Below, one piece after another: positions 18,191-27,739 of a stretch of DNA of 64,000 nucleotides. The first letter of the stretch is position 1. Each line of letters begins with the position of its first letter. Location of the stretch: positions 248,001-312,000 of the forward strand of contig NZ_BJKL01000001.1 of the NCBI RefSeq assembly GCF_006538345.1. The letters run 5' to 3'. The DNA is from Alteromonas sp. KUL49. GTDB taxonomy: Bacteria > Pseudomonadota > Gammaproteobacteria > Enterobacterales > Alteromonadaceae. The notes below the pieces were generated by a model. The model worked only from the letters and a program-made list of their open reading frames with translations. It had not been told where the DNA came from and did no database searches. The position numbers and the translations under genes were made by a program.

Positions 18191-18967
18191 GTGAAGAGAG
18201 TTGCTAGTTATATCTCACTGGGTTTTGTAGCTGGAATAGGCTGTGTATCATGTGTATCCCAACCTCAAGAGAACGAGTGGATTGCACTCTTCGACGGAGA
18301 ATCTCTCGATGGATGGGTGCCGAAGTTTGCAGGGTATCCCCTAGGTACGAACTACAAAAATACATTTCGTGTAGAAGATGGCTATCTAGCAACAAACTAT
18401 GACCAGTACGACGCGTTTAACTTTGAGTTTGGGCATCTCTACTACGAGCAACCTTTCTCACATTATCGCTTACGGGCAACATACCGATTCCAAGAGCAAC
18501 AGTTGCCTGGGTATCGCAATGCGTGGAAAAACAATGGATTTATGATTCTAGCGCAGCCACCAGAATCTATGGGCCTCGAACAACGATTTCCAGCCAGTAT
18601 TGAAGTGCAACTCTTGGGGGCGAATGAAGACACGGAATCTCGTCCTACCGCGAATATTTGTACGCCAAATTCCCACGTTGTTATCGACGGCGAACTCATC
18701 ACCAAACACTGTATAAAGTCGACCTCGCAAACCTACCGCGGTGACCAATGGGTTGATGTAGAGATAGAAGTCCGAGGTGATGAGGTAATCAAGCACTGGA
18801 TAAATGGCGAGTTAGTCATGGAATATAGCGCCCCTCAGCTGGATGAAAAATCACAAGAACTTGCTCCTTATTACGGAGGCAGTGCAATGCGTTCGGGTTA
18901 TATAGCTATTCAGGCGGAAAATAGTTACGTGCAGTTCAAATCTATTGAGCTGAAGGTCATTCAATAA
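18191..18967 (+). CDS. DUF1080 (3-keto-disaccharide hydrolase-like) lipoprotein
   Basis: About 259 residues, PF06439-like concanavalin-type fold: WIALFDGESLDGWVPK at the start, FRVEDGYLAT, GFMILAQPPESM, then ANICTPNSHVVIDG, WVDVEIEVRGDEVIKHWING and AMRSGYIAIQAE at the end, the usual DUF1080 order. DUF1080 proteins have been linked to cleavage of 3-keto glycosides. The N-terminus has a lipoprotein-like signal (GIGC or CVSC). The start is uncertain: no ATG is in frame and no Shine-Dalgarno is visible; GTG 18191 gives the best signal peptide, with TTG 18170 and GTG 18176 as alternatives. A second DUF1080 gene and a GMC dehydrogenase follow within a few nucleotides, indicating one operon. Confidence 0.82.
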   Translation: MKRVASYISLGFVAGIGCVSCVSQPQENEWIALFDGESLDGWVPKFAGYPLGTNYKNTFRVEDGYLATNYDQYDAFNFEFGHLYYEQPFSHYRLRATYRFQEQQLPGYRNAWKNNGFMILAQPPESMGLEQRFPASIEVQLLGANEDTESRPTANICTPNSHVVIDGELITKHCIKSTSQTYRGDQWVDVEIEVRGDEVIKHWINGELVMEYSAPQLDEKSQELAPYYGGSAMRSGYIAIQAENSYVQFKSIELKVIQ

Positions 18968-18981
18968 CTAATTTATCGAGC

Positions 18982-19710
18982 ATGATTTTGCATCTACGAC
19001 TAAATCTGAGTTTTCTGATGAGTAACCGTTTGTGGTTGATATTGGTAGTTGCCGGCTTTTTTAATGAGGTGCAGGCGGCTGAAAATACAGAACATCTTTT
19101 CGAGCCAACACTGAGTCAGTTTGAGAACATTTATGACCACGGCAGCGCCGAATTTGAGGACGGAGTGGTTTATCTGCAATCCACCAAAAACTGGTTCTTC
19201 ACAACAAAAAAACGCTACAAGGATTTTGTACTCACTCTCGATGTGAAAATGCCAGATGTAGAAGAGTTCAGTAATTCTGGCGTGATTTTTAGAGGACAAA
19301 TTGTTGATGACCTCGATGTTAGCTATGTCATTGGCTATCAAGCAGAGGTAGACCCTAGTGATCGACGTTGGACAGGTGGTCTTTTCGATCAAGGGCGTCG
19401 CAAGTGGTTATACCCACTCCACCCTGAGAGAAGTCATAGGGACGACGATTTTAAAACCAGTTTTTTGCCACCTTGGGGAGATTCTCAGGGGACTGCATAC
19501 AAGCATCTCGAGTGGAATCAAATCCGCATCGAATGTTTGGGCGCTGATATAAAAATATATGTAAATGGTGTGCTAACGACTCATGTTCGCGATACGAGAG
19601 ACAGTGAGGGGGTCATTGGTATTCAGCATCACGGAAGTAAGCAGTTAGTTACGTCGGGTGTCACCGACAATATTGTGATGTTTCGAAATTTGACGATTAC
19701 CGAGTGGTAA
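18982..19710 (+). CDS. DUF1080 (3-keto-disaccharide hydrolase-like) exported protein
   Basis: A 242-residue exported protein, second DUF1080 member of the operon. Signal peptide with a hydrophobic core LWLILVVAGFF and cut near VQA/AEN. DUF1080 marks: KDFVLTLDVKMPDVEEFSNSGVIFRGQ, GYQAEVDPSDRRWTGGLFDQGRRKWLYP (split here as the central signature around residues 117-144), WNQIRIECLGADIKIYVNG and a terminal GVIGIQHHG. It is only distantly similar to the preceding DUF1080 protein, so the two probably have different substrates. The gap to the upstream gene is 14 nt, and the GMC gene begins 11 nt after its stop. ATG 18982 is used; ATG 19018 is the alternative. Confidence 0.8.
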   Translation: MILHLRLNLSFLMSNRLWLILVVAGFFNEVQAAENTEHLFEPTLSQFENIYDHGSAEFEDGVVYLQSTKNWFFTTKKRYKDFVLTLDVKMPDVEEFSNSGVIFRGQIVDDLDVSYVIGYQAEVDPSDRRWTGGLFDQGRRKWLYPLHPERSHRDDDFKTSFLPPWGDSQGTAYKHLEWNQIRIECLGADIKIYVNGVLTTHVRDTRDSEGVIGIQHHGSKQLVTSGVTDNIVMFRNLTITEW

Positions 19711-19721
19711 AGGCTAAAGCG

Positions 19722-21433
19722 ATGGATAAGTACGATGTAATTGTAGTGGGCTCTGGTATTACCGGAGGATGGGCAGCAAAAGAGTTTTGTGAAAAGGGCT
19801 TCAAGACATTGGTGATTGAACGGGGTCGTCACATTACTCATCGAGGCCCTGAGTATACTGACATGCAGGCGCCATGGCAGATCGACAACCGCAACCTAGT
19901 GCCCGAGCGTATCGCCGAAGAAGGGCGATACGGCAATATCATCAATAAAGGTTTCTTTAAGCCAGCCACTCAGCAGTTTTTTGCTGATGAAAGTGAGCAT
20001 CCTATTTCTTATCCCGAAGACAAGCCCTTTCGGTGGGTTCGTAGCTATCAACTCGGAGGACGCTCTGTTACCTGGGGCAGACAAGTACTTCGCTGGGGAC
20101 CAAAAGACTTCGAGGCTAACGCCAAAGATGGTCATGGTGTACCTTGGCCCATTGGGTATGATGACTTAGCGCCTTGGTATGATCGCGTAGAATCTTTTAT
20201 TGGTGTGTCGGCGAACAAAGATGGATTAGACGTGCTTCCCGATGGCGTATTCCAGAAACCGTGGGAAATGAGCTGTGCTGAACGATTTATTTCAGACAAT
20301 TTAAAGAAAAAATATACCGATAGACATCTAATTATCGGACGTGCAGCGAATATCACTGAACCAACACCCGAACAACAATCATTAGGAAGAACTCAATGTC
20401 AGGCTCGTTCCTACTGTAAACGAGGGTGCTCTTTTGGGGGGTATTTCAGTTCTTTGTCTGCAACCCTACCTGCGGCAGAGCGCACGGGTAATCTGACTGT
20501 GGTGACTGACGCTATCGTCGAAACTGTTGACTATGACGAGACAACGGGTAGAGCGAGTGGTGTGACGGTTATCGATGCTCACAGCAAAGAGAAACGTCAG
20601 TATAAAGCCCGAGTGGTTTTCTGTGTGCCTTGGCATTGGGCTCAGTACAAATCCTACTTAACTCCAAGTCTGCAACTTTTCCCAATGGTCTGGCGAATAG
20701 CAGTGGTGCTGTGGGTCACTACATCATGGACCACTTTACGGGCGTTATTGCGAATGCCGAAGTCCCCGGATTTGAAGATACTCACGCTATCGGTCGACGT
20801 CCTATTGCTACTTATATTCCCAATTACCGCCATGAGCAAAAAGACGATGCCGATTTTATTCGTGGTTTTGGCTACCAAGCTACTGCGCAGCATAGATCGA
20901 ACACGGGCACAGCAGCAAATAAAGTAGGGATTGGTGCTGATGTCAAAGCAGCGAGCAAGCAACCTGGGCCATGGCGCTTTCTCACTCTGATGTACGGAGA
21001 AATGCTACCGTACTGGGAAAATCAAGCGTCTCTACATCCGACCAAAAAGGACCAATGGGGTATTCCACTACTCCATGTTGACGCAGAGATTAAAGAGAAC
21101 GAGCGAAAAATGATCAAGCAGGCAGCCATTGATGCTGAGGAAATCCTCGAAGCAGGAGGATGCGTTGATATCAAACTAGATGTAACGCCTGAAGACGGTC
21201 ACATTCAAATTGGTGATCGCATTCATGAAATGGGGGGCGCGTGTATGGGTAGTGACCCTAAAACCTCAGTACTCAATAAATGGGCGCAGGCCCATGACGT
21301 GGATAACTTGTTTGTTACTGATGGTGCGTGTATGTCTTCTTGTGCAACACAAAACCCGAGTTTGACCTATATGGCCATTACTGCGCGCTCGGCCAATTAC
21401 GCTGCGCAACTACTAACCGAAGGTAAGCTGTAA
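19722..21433 (+). pseudogene. GMC-family FAD dehydrogenase large subunit, frameshifted at a TG repeat (copy 1)
   Basis: A sugar or glycoside dehydrogenase large subunit of about 570 residues once repaired. Visible: FAD site DVIVVGSGITGGWAAKEF at the N-terminus, QCQARSYCKRGCSFGG (C-x5-C-x3-C, the spacing of the [3Fe-4S] ligands of FAD glucose dehydrogenase), and in the C-terminus HEMGGACMG plus NPSLTYMA with the catalytic His/Asn pair. The frame breaks at 20622-20627, TGTGTG; with one TG fewer the sequence runs VVFCALALGSVQILLNS, matching copy 2 at 22062-23750. ATG 19722 has AAAGG 8 nt upstream. The Tat-type small subunit follows. The break may be real, a slippage variant or a sequencing error. 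Confidence 0.87.
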
Positions 21434-21462
21434 GCTAATCCATTGAAATAGGAGAGCATATT

Positions 21463-22041
21463 ATGCTTCACACACAAATAACTCGCCGAGTATTTATTGG
21501 TGCGACGGCGTACGTAGTGACTGCGCCCTTGCTTGCCTCGGTTCTCGACGTCAGCAATGGATTGAGAAAAGTCACAGAAAACGGACAATTTTTTAGTGCG
21601 CAAGAAATGACGGCATTGGTTGATATTGCAGAAATCATGATTCCAGAAACGGATACGCCGGGGGCGACTTCCGCACACGTGATACCTGTACTGGACGCCA
21701 TGATGCTAACGTGGGCGGTGGAAAAGACTCGAACTCAATTCAGAACTATCATAAAGCAAGTTGAGTCTGTGGCTAAAGATACATTTTCTGCGTCTTATAC
21801 CTCGTTGTCGAAAGGGGATAGATTGTCATTAATCAGTGCATTAGATGAGCGTGCATTTGCTAATAAAGCGACTGCGTTGTCAGAGAACTATCGTAAATTG
21901 AAAAAATTGGTGTTTCATTTGTACTACACATCGGAAGAGGCTAACCCCAATTTTATGCTCGTGCCGGGTGCATACCGAGGATGTGTTACTCAAGCTGACA
22001 TCGATAGGTTTAATGCTCAAAGACGGGTTGACTATTTATAG
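21463..22041 (+). CDS. Gluconate 2-dehydrogenase subunit 3-like small subunit, Tat-exported (copy 1)
   Basis: A 192-residue partner of the preceding GMC dehydrogenase. It carries a twin-arginine signal (ITRRVFIGA, residues 7-15), then MTALVDIAEIMIPETDTPGATSAHV, the conserved front of the gluconate_2-dh3 family (PF13618). In the family the small subunit is exported by Tat and carries the folded, signal-less FAD subunit with it; the GMC protein here lacks a signal peptide, which fits. AGGAG precedes ATG 21463, 29 nt after the GMC stop. A 10-bp hairpin overlaps the last codons (22025-22048). A paralogous pair lies convergent on the minus strand, so the two modules face each other tail to tail. 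Confidence 0.87.
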   Translation: MLHTQITRRVFIGATAYVVTAPLLASVLDVSNGLRKVTENGQFFSAQEMTALVDIAEIMIPETDTPGATSAHVIPVLDAMMLTWAVEKTRTQFRTIIKQVESVAKDTFSASYTSLSKGDRLSLISALDERAFANKATALSENYRKLKKLVFHLYYTSEEANPNFMLVPGAYRGCVTQADIDRFNAQRRVDYL

Positions 22042-22048
22042 TCAACCC
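22025..22048. terminator. Perfect hairpin over the convergent gene ends
   Basis: GGGTTGACTA (22025-22034), loop TTTA, TAGTCAACCC (22039-22048). The stem includes the stop codon of the plus-strand gene. No U-tract follows, so termination would be weak; it may block read-through or protect mRNA ends. Confidence 0.5.
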
Positions 22049-22061
22049 TAACACTTCAAGA

Positions 22062-23750
22062 TTAAAGCCTGCCTGCTTTGATTTGTTTGTCGGCGTAATC
22101 TACTGCACGAGCAGCAAGCGCCATATAGGTCAGGCTGGGGTTTTGTGTGCCTGCACTGGTCATGCAAGCGCCGTCAGTCACAAATACATTGTCAACATCG
22201 TGTAGCTGATTCCACTTGTTGAGTACTGACGTTTTAGGGTCATTACCCATTCGCGCGGTACCCATTTCGTGGATACAAGCACCGATGGTAAATTCGTTAT
22301 TTCGCGCGCGAATGTCGGTACAACCAACAGCTTCTAGCATTTCAACTGCTGCTTTTACACTGTGTTCCCGCATTTTAAGCTCATTTTCACGTAATTTTGC
22401 ATCAAATACTATGATGGGCATGCCATGCTTATCACGTTTATCAAAGTTCAAATACATGCGATTTTCGTGATACGGAAGAATTTCGCCAAAGCACTCCATG
22501 TTGATACGCCACTTGCCGGGTTTAAAAATAGCGTCCTTAAGTTCTGTACCAATGACTCCCGCTGGCGTGTTACGTACGCGAGAGGCGCCACCTTGATAGC
22601 TGAAGTTTCGCACGTAGTCACTTTGTTTTGTTTCTTCGTTTATATTGGTAAATGGTGGTATGAAGAACCCTTTGGGTTTGCGACCGAGGTAGTATTCGTT
22701 ATCGTAACCTTCAAGTATGCCAGACGCACCCATACCATAGTGATGGTCCATGAGGTTATGTCCCAACTCACCACTACTGTTACCTAAGCCATTAGGGAAG
22801 CGCTCTGAACGGCTATTTAGAAGAATAGCTGTGGTTCCAACTGTGCTCGCATTACAAAAGATGACGCGAGAGTGATATTCGGAGATTTCACCGGTATTGG
22901 CATCTTTGACACGGACACCAGAGGCTTTTTCCGTTGCACTATCGTAGATGATCTCCATCACAATCATGTCTGATACTACTGTTAAGTTGCCTGTCTCTTG
23001 GGCCACTGGCAATGTGGCAGACTGAGTACTAAAAAATGCGCCAAACGGACAGCCTCGCTTACAGCGATTCCGTGCCATACAAGGGCCTCGAGTTCCCTTG
23101 TGAACCTCTGGATTATATTCGCTCAAGTTCGCAGTACGACAGGGTGTTACAACGCGGTTTGGGTATTTTTCTCGCACCGCCTCTCGCAATGTTTGTTCAA
23201 CATGGTTGAGTGGGAATGGTGCGATAAATTGACCGTCGGGTGCTTGCTCAAGACCTTCGGCTTGACCTGCAATACCTACGAAGGTCTCTACGTAGTCATA
23301 CCAAGGCTCAATATCAGCGTAGCGGATGGGCCAATCTATCGCTATACCCTCTTTCTTATTGGCTTCAAAATCAATATCACTCCACCGGGGGCAATGTCGT
23401 CCCCAGTTCACTGAACGCCCACCTAGATGATGTCCGCGGATCCAAGCAAACGGCGCGTCTTCGTCGTAGGGGTACTCATCATCTCGATTCATGAAGTGCT
23501 TGACTTCTTCTTTAGCCCACCAGGTTAGGCGGCTTTGTTTGAAGTAGCGCTCTTTCTTTTCCTTTTCGCTAATTTGCCCTTGGTTTGGCATATCCCAAGT
23601 GTCGAGAAACGCCGTTGGGTAGTCACCGTGGTTTACCATACGACCACGCTCGATCATGACCGTTTTGTAACCCTTTTTACACAGCTCCATGGCGGCATAT
23701 CCGCCTGAAATTCCAGAGCCTATTACTATTGCATCAAATGAATTCGTCAT
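22062..23750 (-). CDS. GMC-family FAD dehydrogenase large subunit (copy 2, intact)
   Basis: The intact large subunit, 562 residues from ATG 23750. FAD-binding FDAIVIGSGISGGYAAMEL opens the protein; RGHHLGGRSVNWGRHCPRW is the GMC substrate-channel region; PCMARNRCKRGCPFGA carries C-x5-C-x3-C, matching the cluster ligands of three-subunit FAD dehydrogenases; HEMGTARMG and NPSLTYMALAAR close the active site. It would oxidise a sugar hydroxyl, at C1 or C3, and pass electrons on; no cytochrome subunit is seen in the window. GGAG 5 nt upstream supports ATG 23750, which follows the small-subunit stop by 2 nt, so the two are translationally coupled. No signal peptide: hitch-hiker export is inferred. 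Confidence 0.92.
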   Translation of the reverse strand: MTNSFDAIVIGSGISGGYAAMELCKKGYKTVMIERGRMVNHGDYPTAFLDTWDMPNQGQISEKEKKERYFKQSRLTWWAKEEVKHFMNRDDEYPYDEDAPFAWIRGHHLGGRSVNWGRHCPRWSDIDFEANKKEGIAIDWPIRYADIEPWYDYVETFVGIAGQAEGLEQAPDGQFIAPFPLNHVEQTLREAVREKYPNRVVTPCRTANLSEYNPEVHKGTRGPCMARNRCKRGCPFGAFFSTQSATLPVAQETGNLTVVSDMIVMEIIYDSATEKASGVRVKDANTGEISEYHSRVIFCNASTVGTTAILLNSRSERFPNGLGNSSGELGHNLMDHHYGMGASGILEGYDNEYYLGRKPKGFFIPPFTNINEETKQSDYVRNFSYQGGASRVRNTPAGVIGTELKDAIFKPGKWRINMECFGEILPYHENRMYLNFDKRDKHGMPIIVFDAKLRENELKMREHSVKAAVEMLEAVGCTDIRARNNEFTIGACIHEMGTARMGNDPKTSVLNKWNQLHDVDNVFVTDGACMTSAGTQNPSLTYMALAARAVDYADKQIKAGRL

Positions 23751-23752
23751 GT

Positions 23753-24307
23753 TTACTCCGCCCATGCTTTACCGCCTACATCGGACACTGATATACGTGG
23801 CACATACCTGCCAGGAATAGGCAGGTAATTTAAGTGATTTTCTGCGATTACTTCGTTGGCCAAGTAGTAAGAAAGAGTTTGCTGTTTCACATCAATGTAC
23901 GCTTTATAGACGTCGCTGGGGGTTTTCTGTTGTTCTAATGTAATGAGCAGCTGCTTCTTCTCATCACCAGAAAGTGAGCTAAACCCTTGAGCGTCTAAAT
24001 ATGCTCTGAAGGCCGCATAATTGTTTGCAAAGCGCTGTTGGTAATTGTCATCAAACACGTTGTGAAACATACCGTCCATAACCATGTGCACGCCAACGTC
24101 GGTGGCTGATGGTGTATCGGTCTTTGGCAGGATAGTATCCATAATACTCGCGATGTGTGACAAGGTATCCGATGAGAAGTGTTGCCTAGATGTGGGCACA
24201 CCTGTGATTGTCGTTGGGGTGTTAAGAAGGTTTGCTGCGGATAAAGGTGAGCATATTGCAGCACCTGTCATAGCGGCGACATACTTCAAAATACTACGTC
24301 TTTCCAT
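23753..24307 (-). CDS. Gluconate 2-dehydrogenase subunit 3-like small subunit, Tat-exported (copy 2)
   Basis: A 184-residue small subunit. The start at 24307 gives the twin-arginine signal MERRSILKYVAAMTG; longer in-frame starts add residues without a signal character. The family motif SIMDTILPKTDTPSATDVGVH sits near residue 60, and YLPIPGRYVPRI near the end. Like copy 1, it is predicted to escort the GMC subunit through Tat. It lies 13 nt after the sulfatase stop and 2 nt before the GMC start, so sulfatase, small subunit and large subunit form one minus-strand operon. The two copies of the module are arranged in opposite gene order relative to their subunits: large-small in copy 1, small-large in copy 2. 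Confidence 0.87.
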   Translation of the reverse strand: MERRSILKYVAAMTGAAICSPLSAANLLNTPTTITGVPTSRQHFSSDTLSHIASIMDTILPKTDTPSATDVGVHMVMDGMFHNVFDDNYQQRFANNYAAFRAYLDAQGFSSLSGDEKKQLLITLEQQKTPSDVYKAYIDVKQQTLSYYLANEVIAENHLNYLPIPGRYVPRISVSDVGGKAWAE

Positions 24308-24320
24308 TGTGGCTCTCTTA

Positions 24321-26403
24321 TTAGTCTCGTCGAACGTTAATGAAGGTGTTGCGCTCGGCGACTTCCTCGCTACGCGCGGCTTCGTAATACGCAATGTATT
24401 CGTCTACCTTTTGGCTCAATTCATTGACAATAGATGCGTATGCAGGGTCGTTAGCTAGATTACGCGCCTCTTGAGGATCGTTTTCGAGGTCATAAAGTTG
24501 CTCGTAATCGTGTTTATAAAAATCAACGTACTTCCATTTTTCAGTTCGCACTCCCACGGTAGGGGGAATCGATACTCGGCTCGGTTGATACATATGCTCG
24601 AAGAAAAAAACCATCGCGCCACTGCTGTTGTTGAACATTGTCCAATAGCGCGAATAAGCTTTCACCTTGGTAAGTTTTAGGCGGTGTAAGATTGGCAGCA
24701 TCTACAATGGTAGAAGGGATATCTATGTTCAGTGCGATATCTGTGATTTCTCTTGGCTGCGTTTGTCTCGGGTCGTAGATAATGAGTGGTACCCGCAGGT
24801 CCTCGTCCCACCCAAACCATTTACCAGCCAGTTGACGTTCATTGAGGCTGTAGCCATTGTCACCCATATAAATAATGATGGTGTTTTCAGCCATACCTTG
24901 CTGCGCAAGAGACTCTCTGATCATTCCTACGGCTTTATCGACACTACTCACTGCTCGGTAATAACGCTTAATCATTCGCTGATATTTTTCTGGGGTGTCA
25001 TATCGCCATGCCCAGCGTACCCGGCCCGCGGATGCTTTTAAAAAATCGGGCAGTGCGTTAAAGGTTTCATCATCAGATAACCGCGCTTGTGGAATCGTTA
25101 CGTCGGTGTACATAGATTCGAATTCGGGTGGATAATGGTACTGATCCTCAATATCTATATCGTGTGCATGAGGGTTCCAAAAATTAACCGCCATTACCCA
25201 TGGCTTTTCGTCATTACGTGAATCTTCAATAAAGTCTTTGGCAAGTTCGGCAATATAGTAAGTTTGCGGCAGTGTGCTGCCTTCATATTGTTCGGTTTTT
25301 GCTTGCAGTAGGGGTTTGAAAAAGTCGAATCGCTCGTTGTTGTCGCCCTGAATTTTTATCTCGTATTTACCAACAAAAGCGGTGCGATAGCCTGCGTTCT
25401 TCAATAGGTTCGGATACATGTTTGCCGACTCTTGAACACCCGTGGACGGTTGTTGAAAAGTAAAATCGTGAGTACGTTCGGTGAGGCCGCTTAAAATACT
25501 AACGCGGCTTGAGGCGCAAATAGGTGTAGTGACAAAAGCGTTGCGAAATACCGTTCCCTCGTTAGCTAGTGCATCAAGTTGAGGCGTTTTAACTATAGGA
25601 TGGTACTTGCCTAGCATGTCCCAGCGATGATCATCGGCAAGGATAAACAATATGTTTGGACGGGATTTATCGTCATTAGTAATTGGCGATGTTTGCGTAT
25701 TATTCTGCGCCAATACTTTTGTGGCCTGAACATCGTGGCCTTGAGGTACATAGTTAATGTCTTGGGTGAGCAGTAGCTTGTCTAGCTCGAATCCATCTTC
25801 ACGCATAGACACCATTACTGTGTGTACACCCGCTGAGGGGACTTCAAGAATAATGGTATTCGGCACACCACAATGATTGTCTTTTACTCGCTGTGCTGAC
25901 GACCATGTCCATTGCTTTTTCCCTTTACACAACTGAAGTCTTTGACCCGACGCAGGCCACCTACCGTTGATACCCACATGGAGACCGTTGTCTTCACTTC
26001 CAGTGCTGTAAGCTCGGGCCCATACGTAATAGGTACCGGGTTTTTCAAAGAACACTGGGTAATGAAGCACTGCCATTGCTCCTGCTTCGTTCGTAAAGTT
26101 TTCACCTCTTACAAGCGCATGGTCGTGGGTTTGTCGAGTGTCTGGCAATAGCTCAATGTATGCTCCGCCACTAGCGTCTTCCAGGTGAGGAGGATCCGCG
26201 TCCATGAGGTCTTGGATTGATTCAGTAGAGGGAAAAGTTATCCATGCGCGCTTATCGGAAAGATGTTGCGAAGCATAATCTTCAGCCTCGATGGCAAGGG
26301 TTGCTGTCGAGGTTGAAGGAGTATTGGTGCAAGAAAAAACGCCCAAAGTACATGCAACGAGAAAGGCGTTTTTTACGTATTTACTCACAACTACTGTCCC
26401 CAT
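24321..26403 (-). pseudogene. CBM-sulfatase fusion, frameshifted at an A7/T7 tract
   Basis: An exported lipoprotein (lipobox FSC near residue 25) of about 690 residues. Residues 35-235 form a carbohydrate-binding-like module (IEAEDYASQHL, YYVWARAYS, INGRWPASGQ). An S1 sulfatase follows: PNILFILADDHRWDMLG, formylglycine site TPICASSRVSILSG (C-A-S-S-R) and IIYMGDNGY. The main frame ends prematurely after GFFLRAY because of a tract of seven T (plus-strand A7, 24604-24610). With six, the sequence continues GFFFEHMYQPSRVSIPP and the typical end RTEKWKYVDFYKHD, YDLENDPQEARNLA. The start overlaps the GH105 stop by 13 nt; a GTG 15 nt later is an alternative. Confidence 0.86.
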
Positions 26404-27602
26404 TTTGTCATTTCAGAGGCAGCAAGAAGTACAGCCCCTACACCGTATAATTGGGTATCATATTTGCTCACTGGATCAGGCGATTTTCCTACCTGCTGTA
26501 CCCAGTTAACTCGTCCCGAAGGTTCTACAGCCCGCTCTATCGCGCTCCAGCCATTGAGTACCGACTGACGATATTTAGGTTCAGTTAAAATGCCATTGTT
26601 GACGCCCCACGCCAAACCAAACGTGATGAAGCCAGTACCACTCACCTCTGGCGTTTTTACCTTGTCAGGGTCTAGTAGCGATGCCGGCCAGTAACCATTG
26701 GCGTTTTGAATACGTTGTAATCCAGCTGCATTTTTCTTATACAGTTCAATATAGCGTGCTCTTGATGGGTGGTCTTGCGGGAGATCGTCGATAATTAACG
26801 GTAGTGCAGCAAACACCCAACCATTACCTCGGCTCCAAAATACGGGCTTGCCGTTGTCGCTGGTCTTTTCAAAATAGCGACTATCGCGGAAGAATAAGCC
26901 ATATTCTTCTGAAAATAGATAATCTACCGTGGCCCAAAACTCACTATCTGCAAACGCAAAATAAGCAGGGTCTTGTGTGATGTTGCCCAATTTAAGCCAA
27001 GTTCTGGGAGCCATAAACAAGGCGTCTGACCAACACCACCTGTCCTGGCAAGGACTCTCATAGGCATGACGCTTTGGCAGCGATTCATCCATCTCTAAAC
27101 TGACTGTTGAAGGATTTGCAAGAATCTCGTCAAACAGTGCTTGAGTAGGCTGATAAGTGTTGTGATCACCGGTTTGCTCAGCAAGCCACAAGTAGGTTTG
27201 TCCTATGGCATGATCGTCTGCGTGTTTTCCTCGAGATAATCGCAGAGCGTAGTTCTCGGCTTTTGCCATTTGTGCAATGTGCGCAAGTAGCGCTGGATCT
27301 TCCACAGTTTCAGTCCAGCGCGTCAGTCCGATGTAAAACGCCGCTTGGATCCAACCTTTAGGATTAGCACTGCCAATGCGATAGCGCTCTGCTAAATAAT
27401 CGTAGTTATCTAAATGGTTGACTTGCCACTGACTTGCGCGACTACCGATATCGTGAGCAGATAGCTGGATGGCGCGAATACTCTCATTGTTAGCAGATAC
27501 GGTTTGGCTGTTGCTGTGTTGTAATGCGGAATCGCTAACACATGCCGACAGTACAAAGGGGAGAAGCACAAGAAAACCGATGCGCTTGAAAACTAGATTC
27601 AT
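26391..27602 (-). CDS. GH105 unsaturated uronyl hydrolase, lipoprotein (copy 2)
   Basis: A 403-residue lipoprotein (lipobox LSAC, Cys21) with the same blocks as the GH105 at 283-1518: WIQAAFYIGLT, HADDHAIGQTYLWLAEQ, RWCWSDALFMAPRTWLKL with the catalytic Asp, FFRDSRYFEKTSDNGKPV, WSRGNGWVFAALPL and VSGTGFITFGLAWGVNNG. The two are clear paralogues; the main differences are in the signal region and in the loop around residues 160-180, where copy 1 has a longer insert before the catalytic block. It heads the minus-strand operon with the sulfatase and oxidoreductase genes, and is divergent from GH78 copy 2 across a 137-bp AT-rich promoter region. Confidence 0.94.
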   Translation of the reverse strand: MNLVFKRIGFLVLLPFVLSACVSDSALQHSNSQTVSANNESIRAIQLSAHDIGSRASQWQVNHLDNYDYLAERYRIGSANPKGWIQAAFYIGLTRWTETVEDPALLAHIAQMAKAENYALRLSRGKHADDHAIGQTYLWLAEQTGDHNTYQPTQALFDEILANPSTVSLEMDESLPKRHAYESPCQDRWCWSDALFMAPRTWLKLGNITQDPAYFAFADSEFWATVDYLFSEEYGLFFRDSRYFEKTSDNGKPVFWSRGNGWVFAALPLIIDDLPQDHPSRARYIELYKKNAAGLQRIQNANGYWPASLLDPDKVKTPEVSGTGFITFGLAWGVNNGILTEPKYRQSVLNGWSAIERAVEPSGRVNWVQQVGKSPDPVSKYDTQLYGVGAVLLAASEMTKWGQ

Positions 27603-27739
27603 AATGTGAAAACCATTTACTTATTTGTAACAACTGTATCTTATACAATAAAAGTCATATATAGTCACTATCAATCACGATTAATCATTTTATGTTTTTT
27701 AGTAAAGTACTGTTGCGTTCTAGTAAGGTGTAATAAAAG

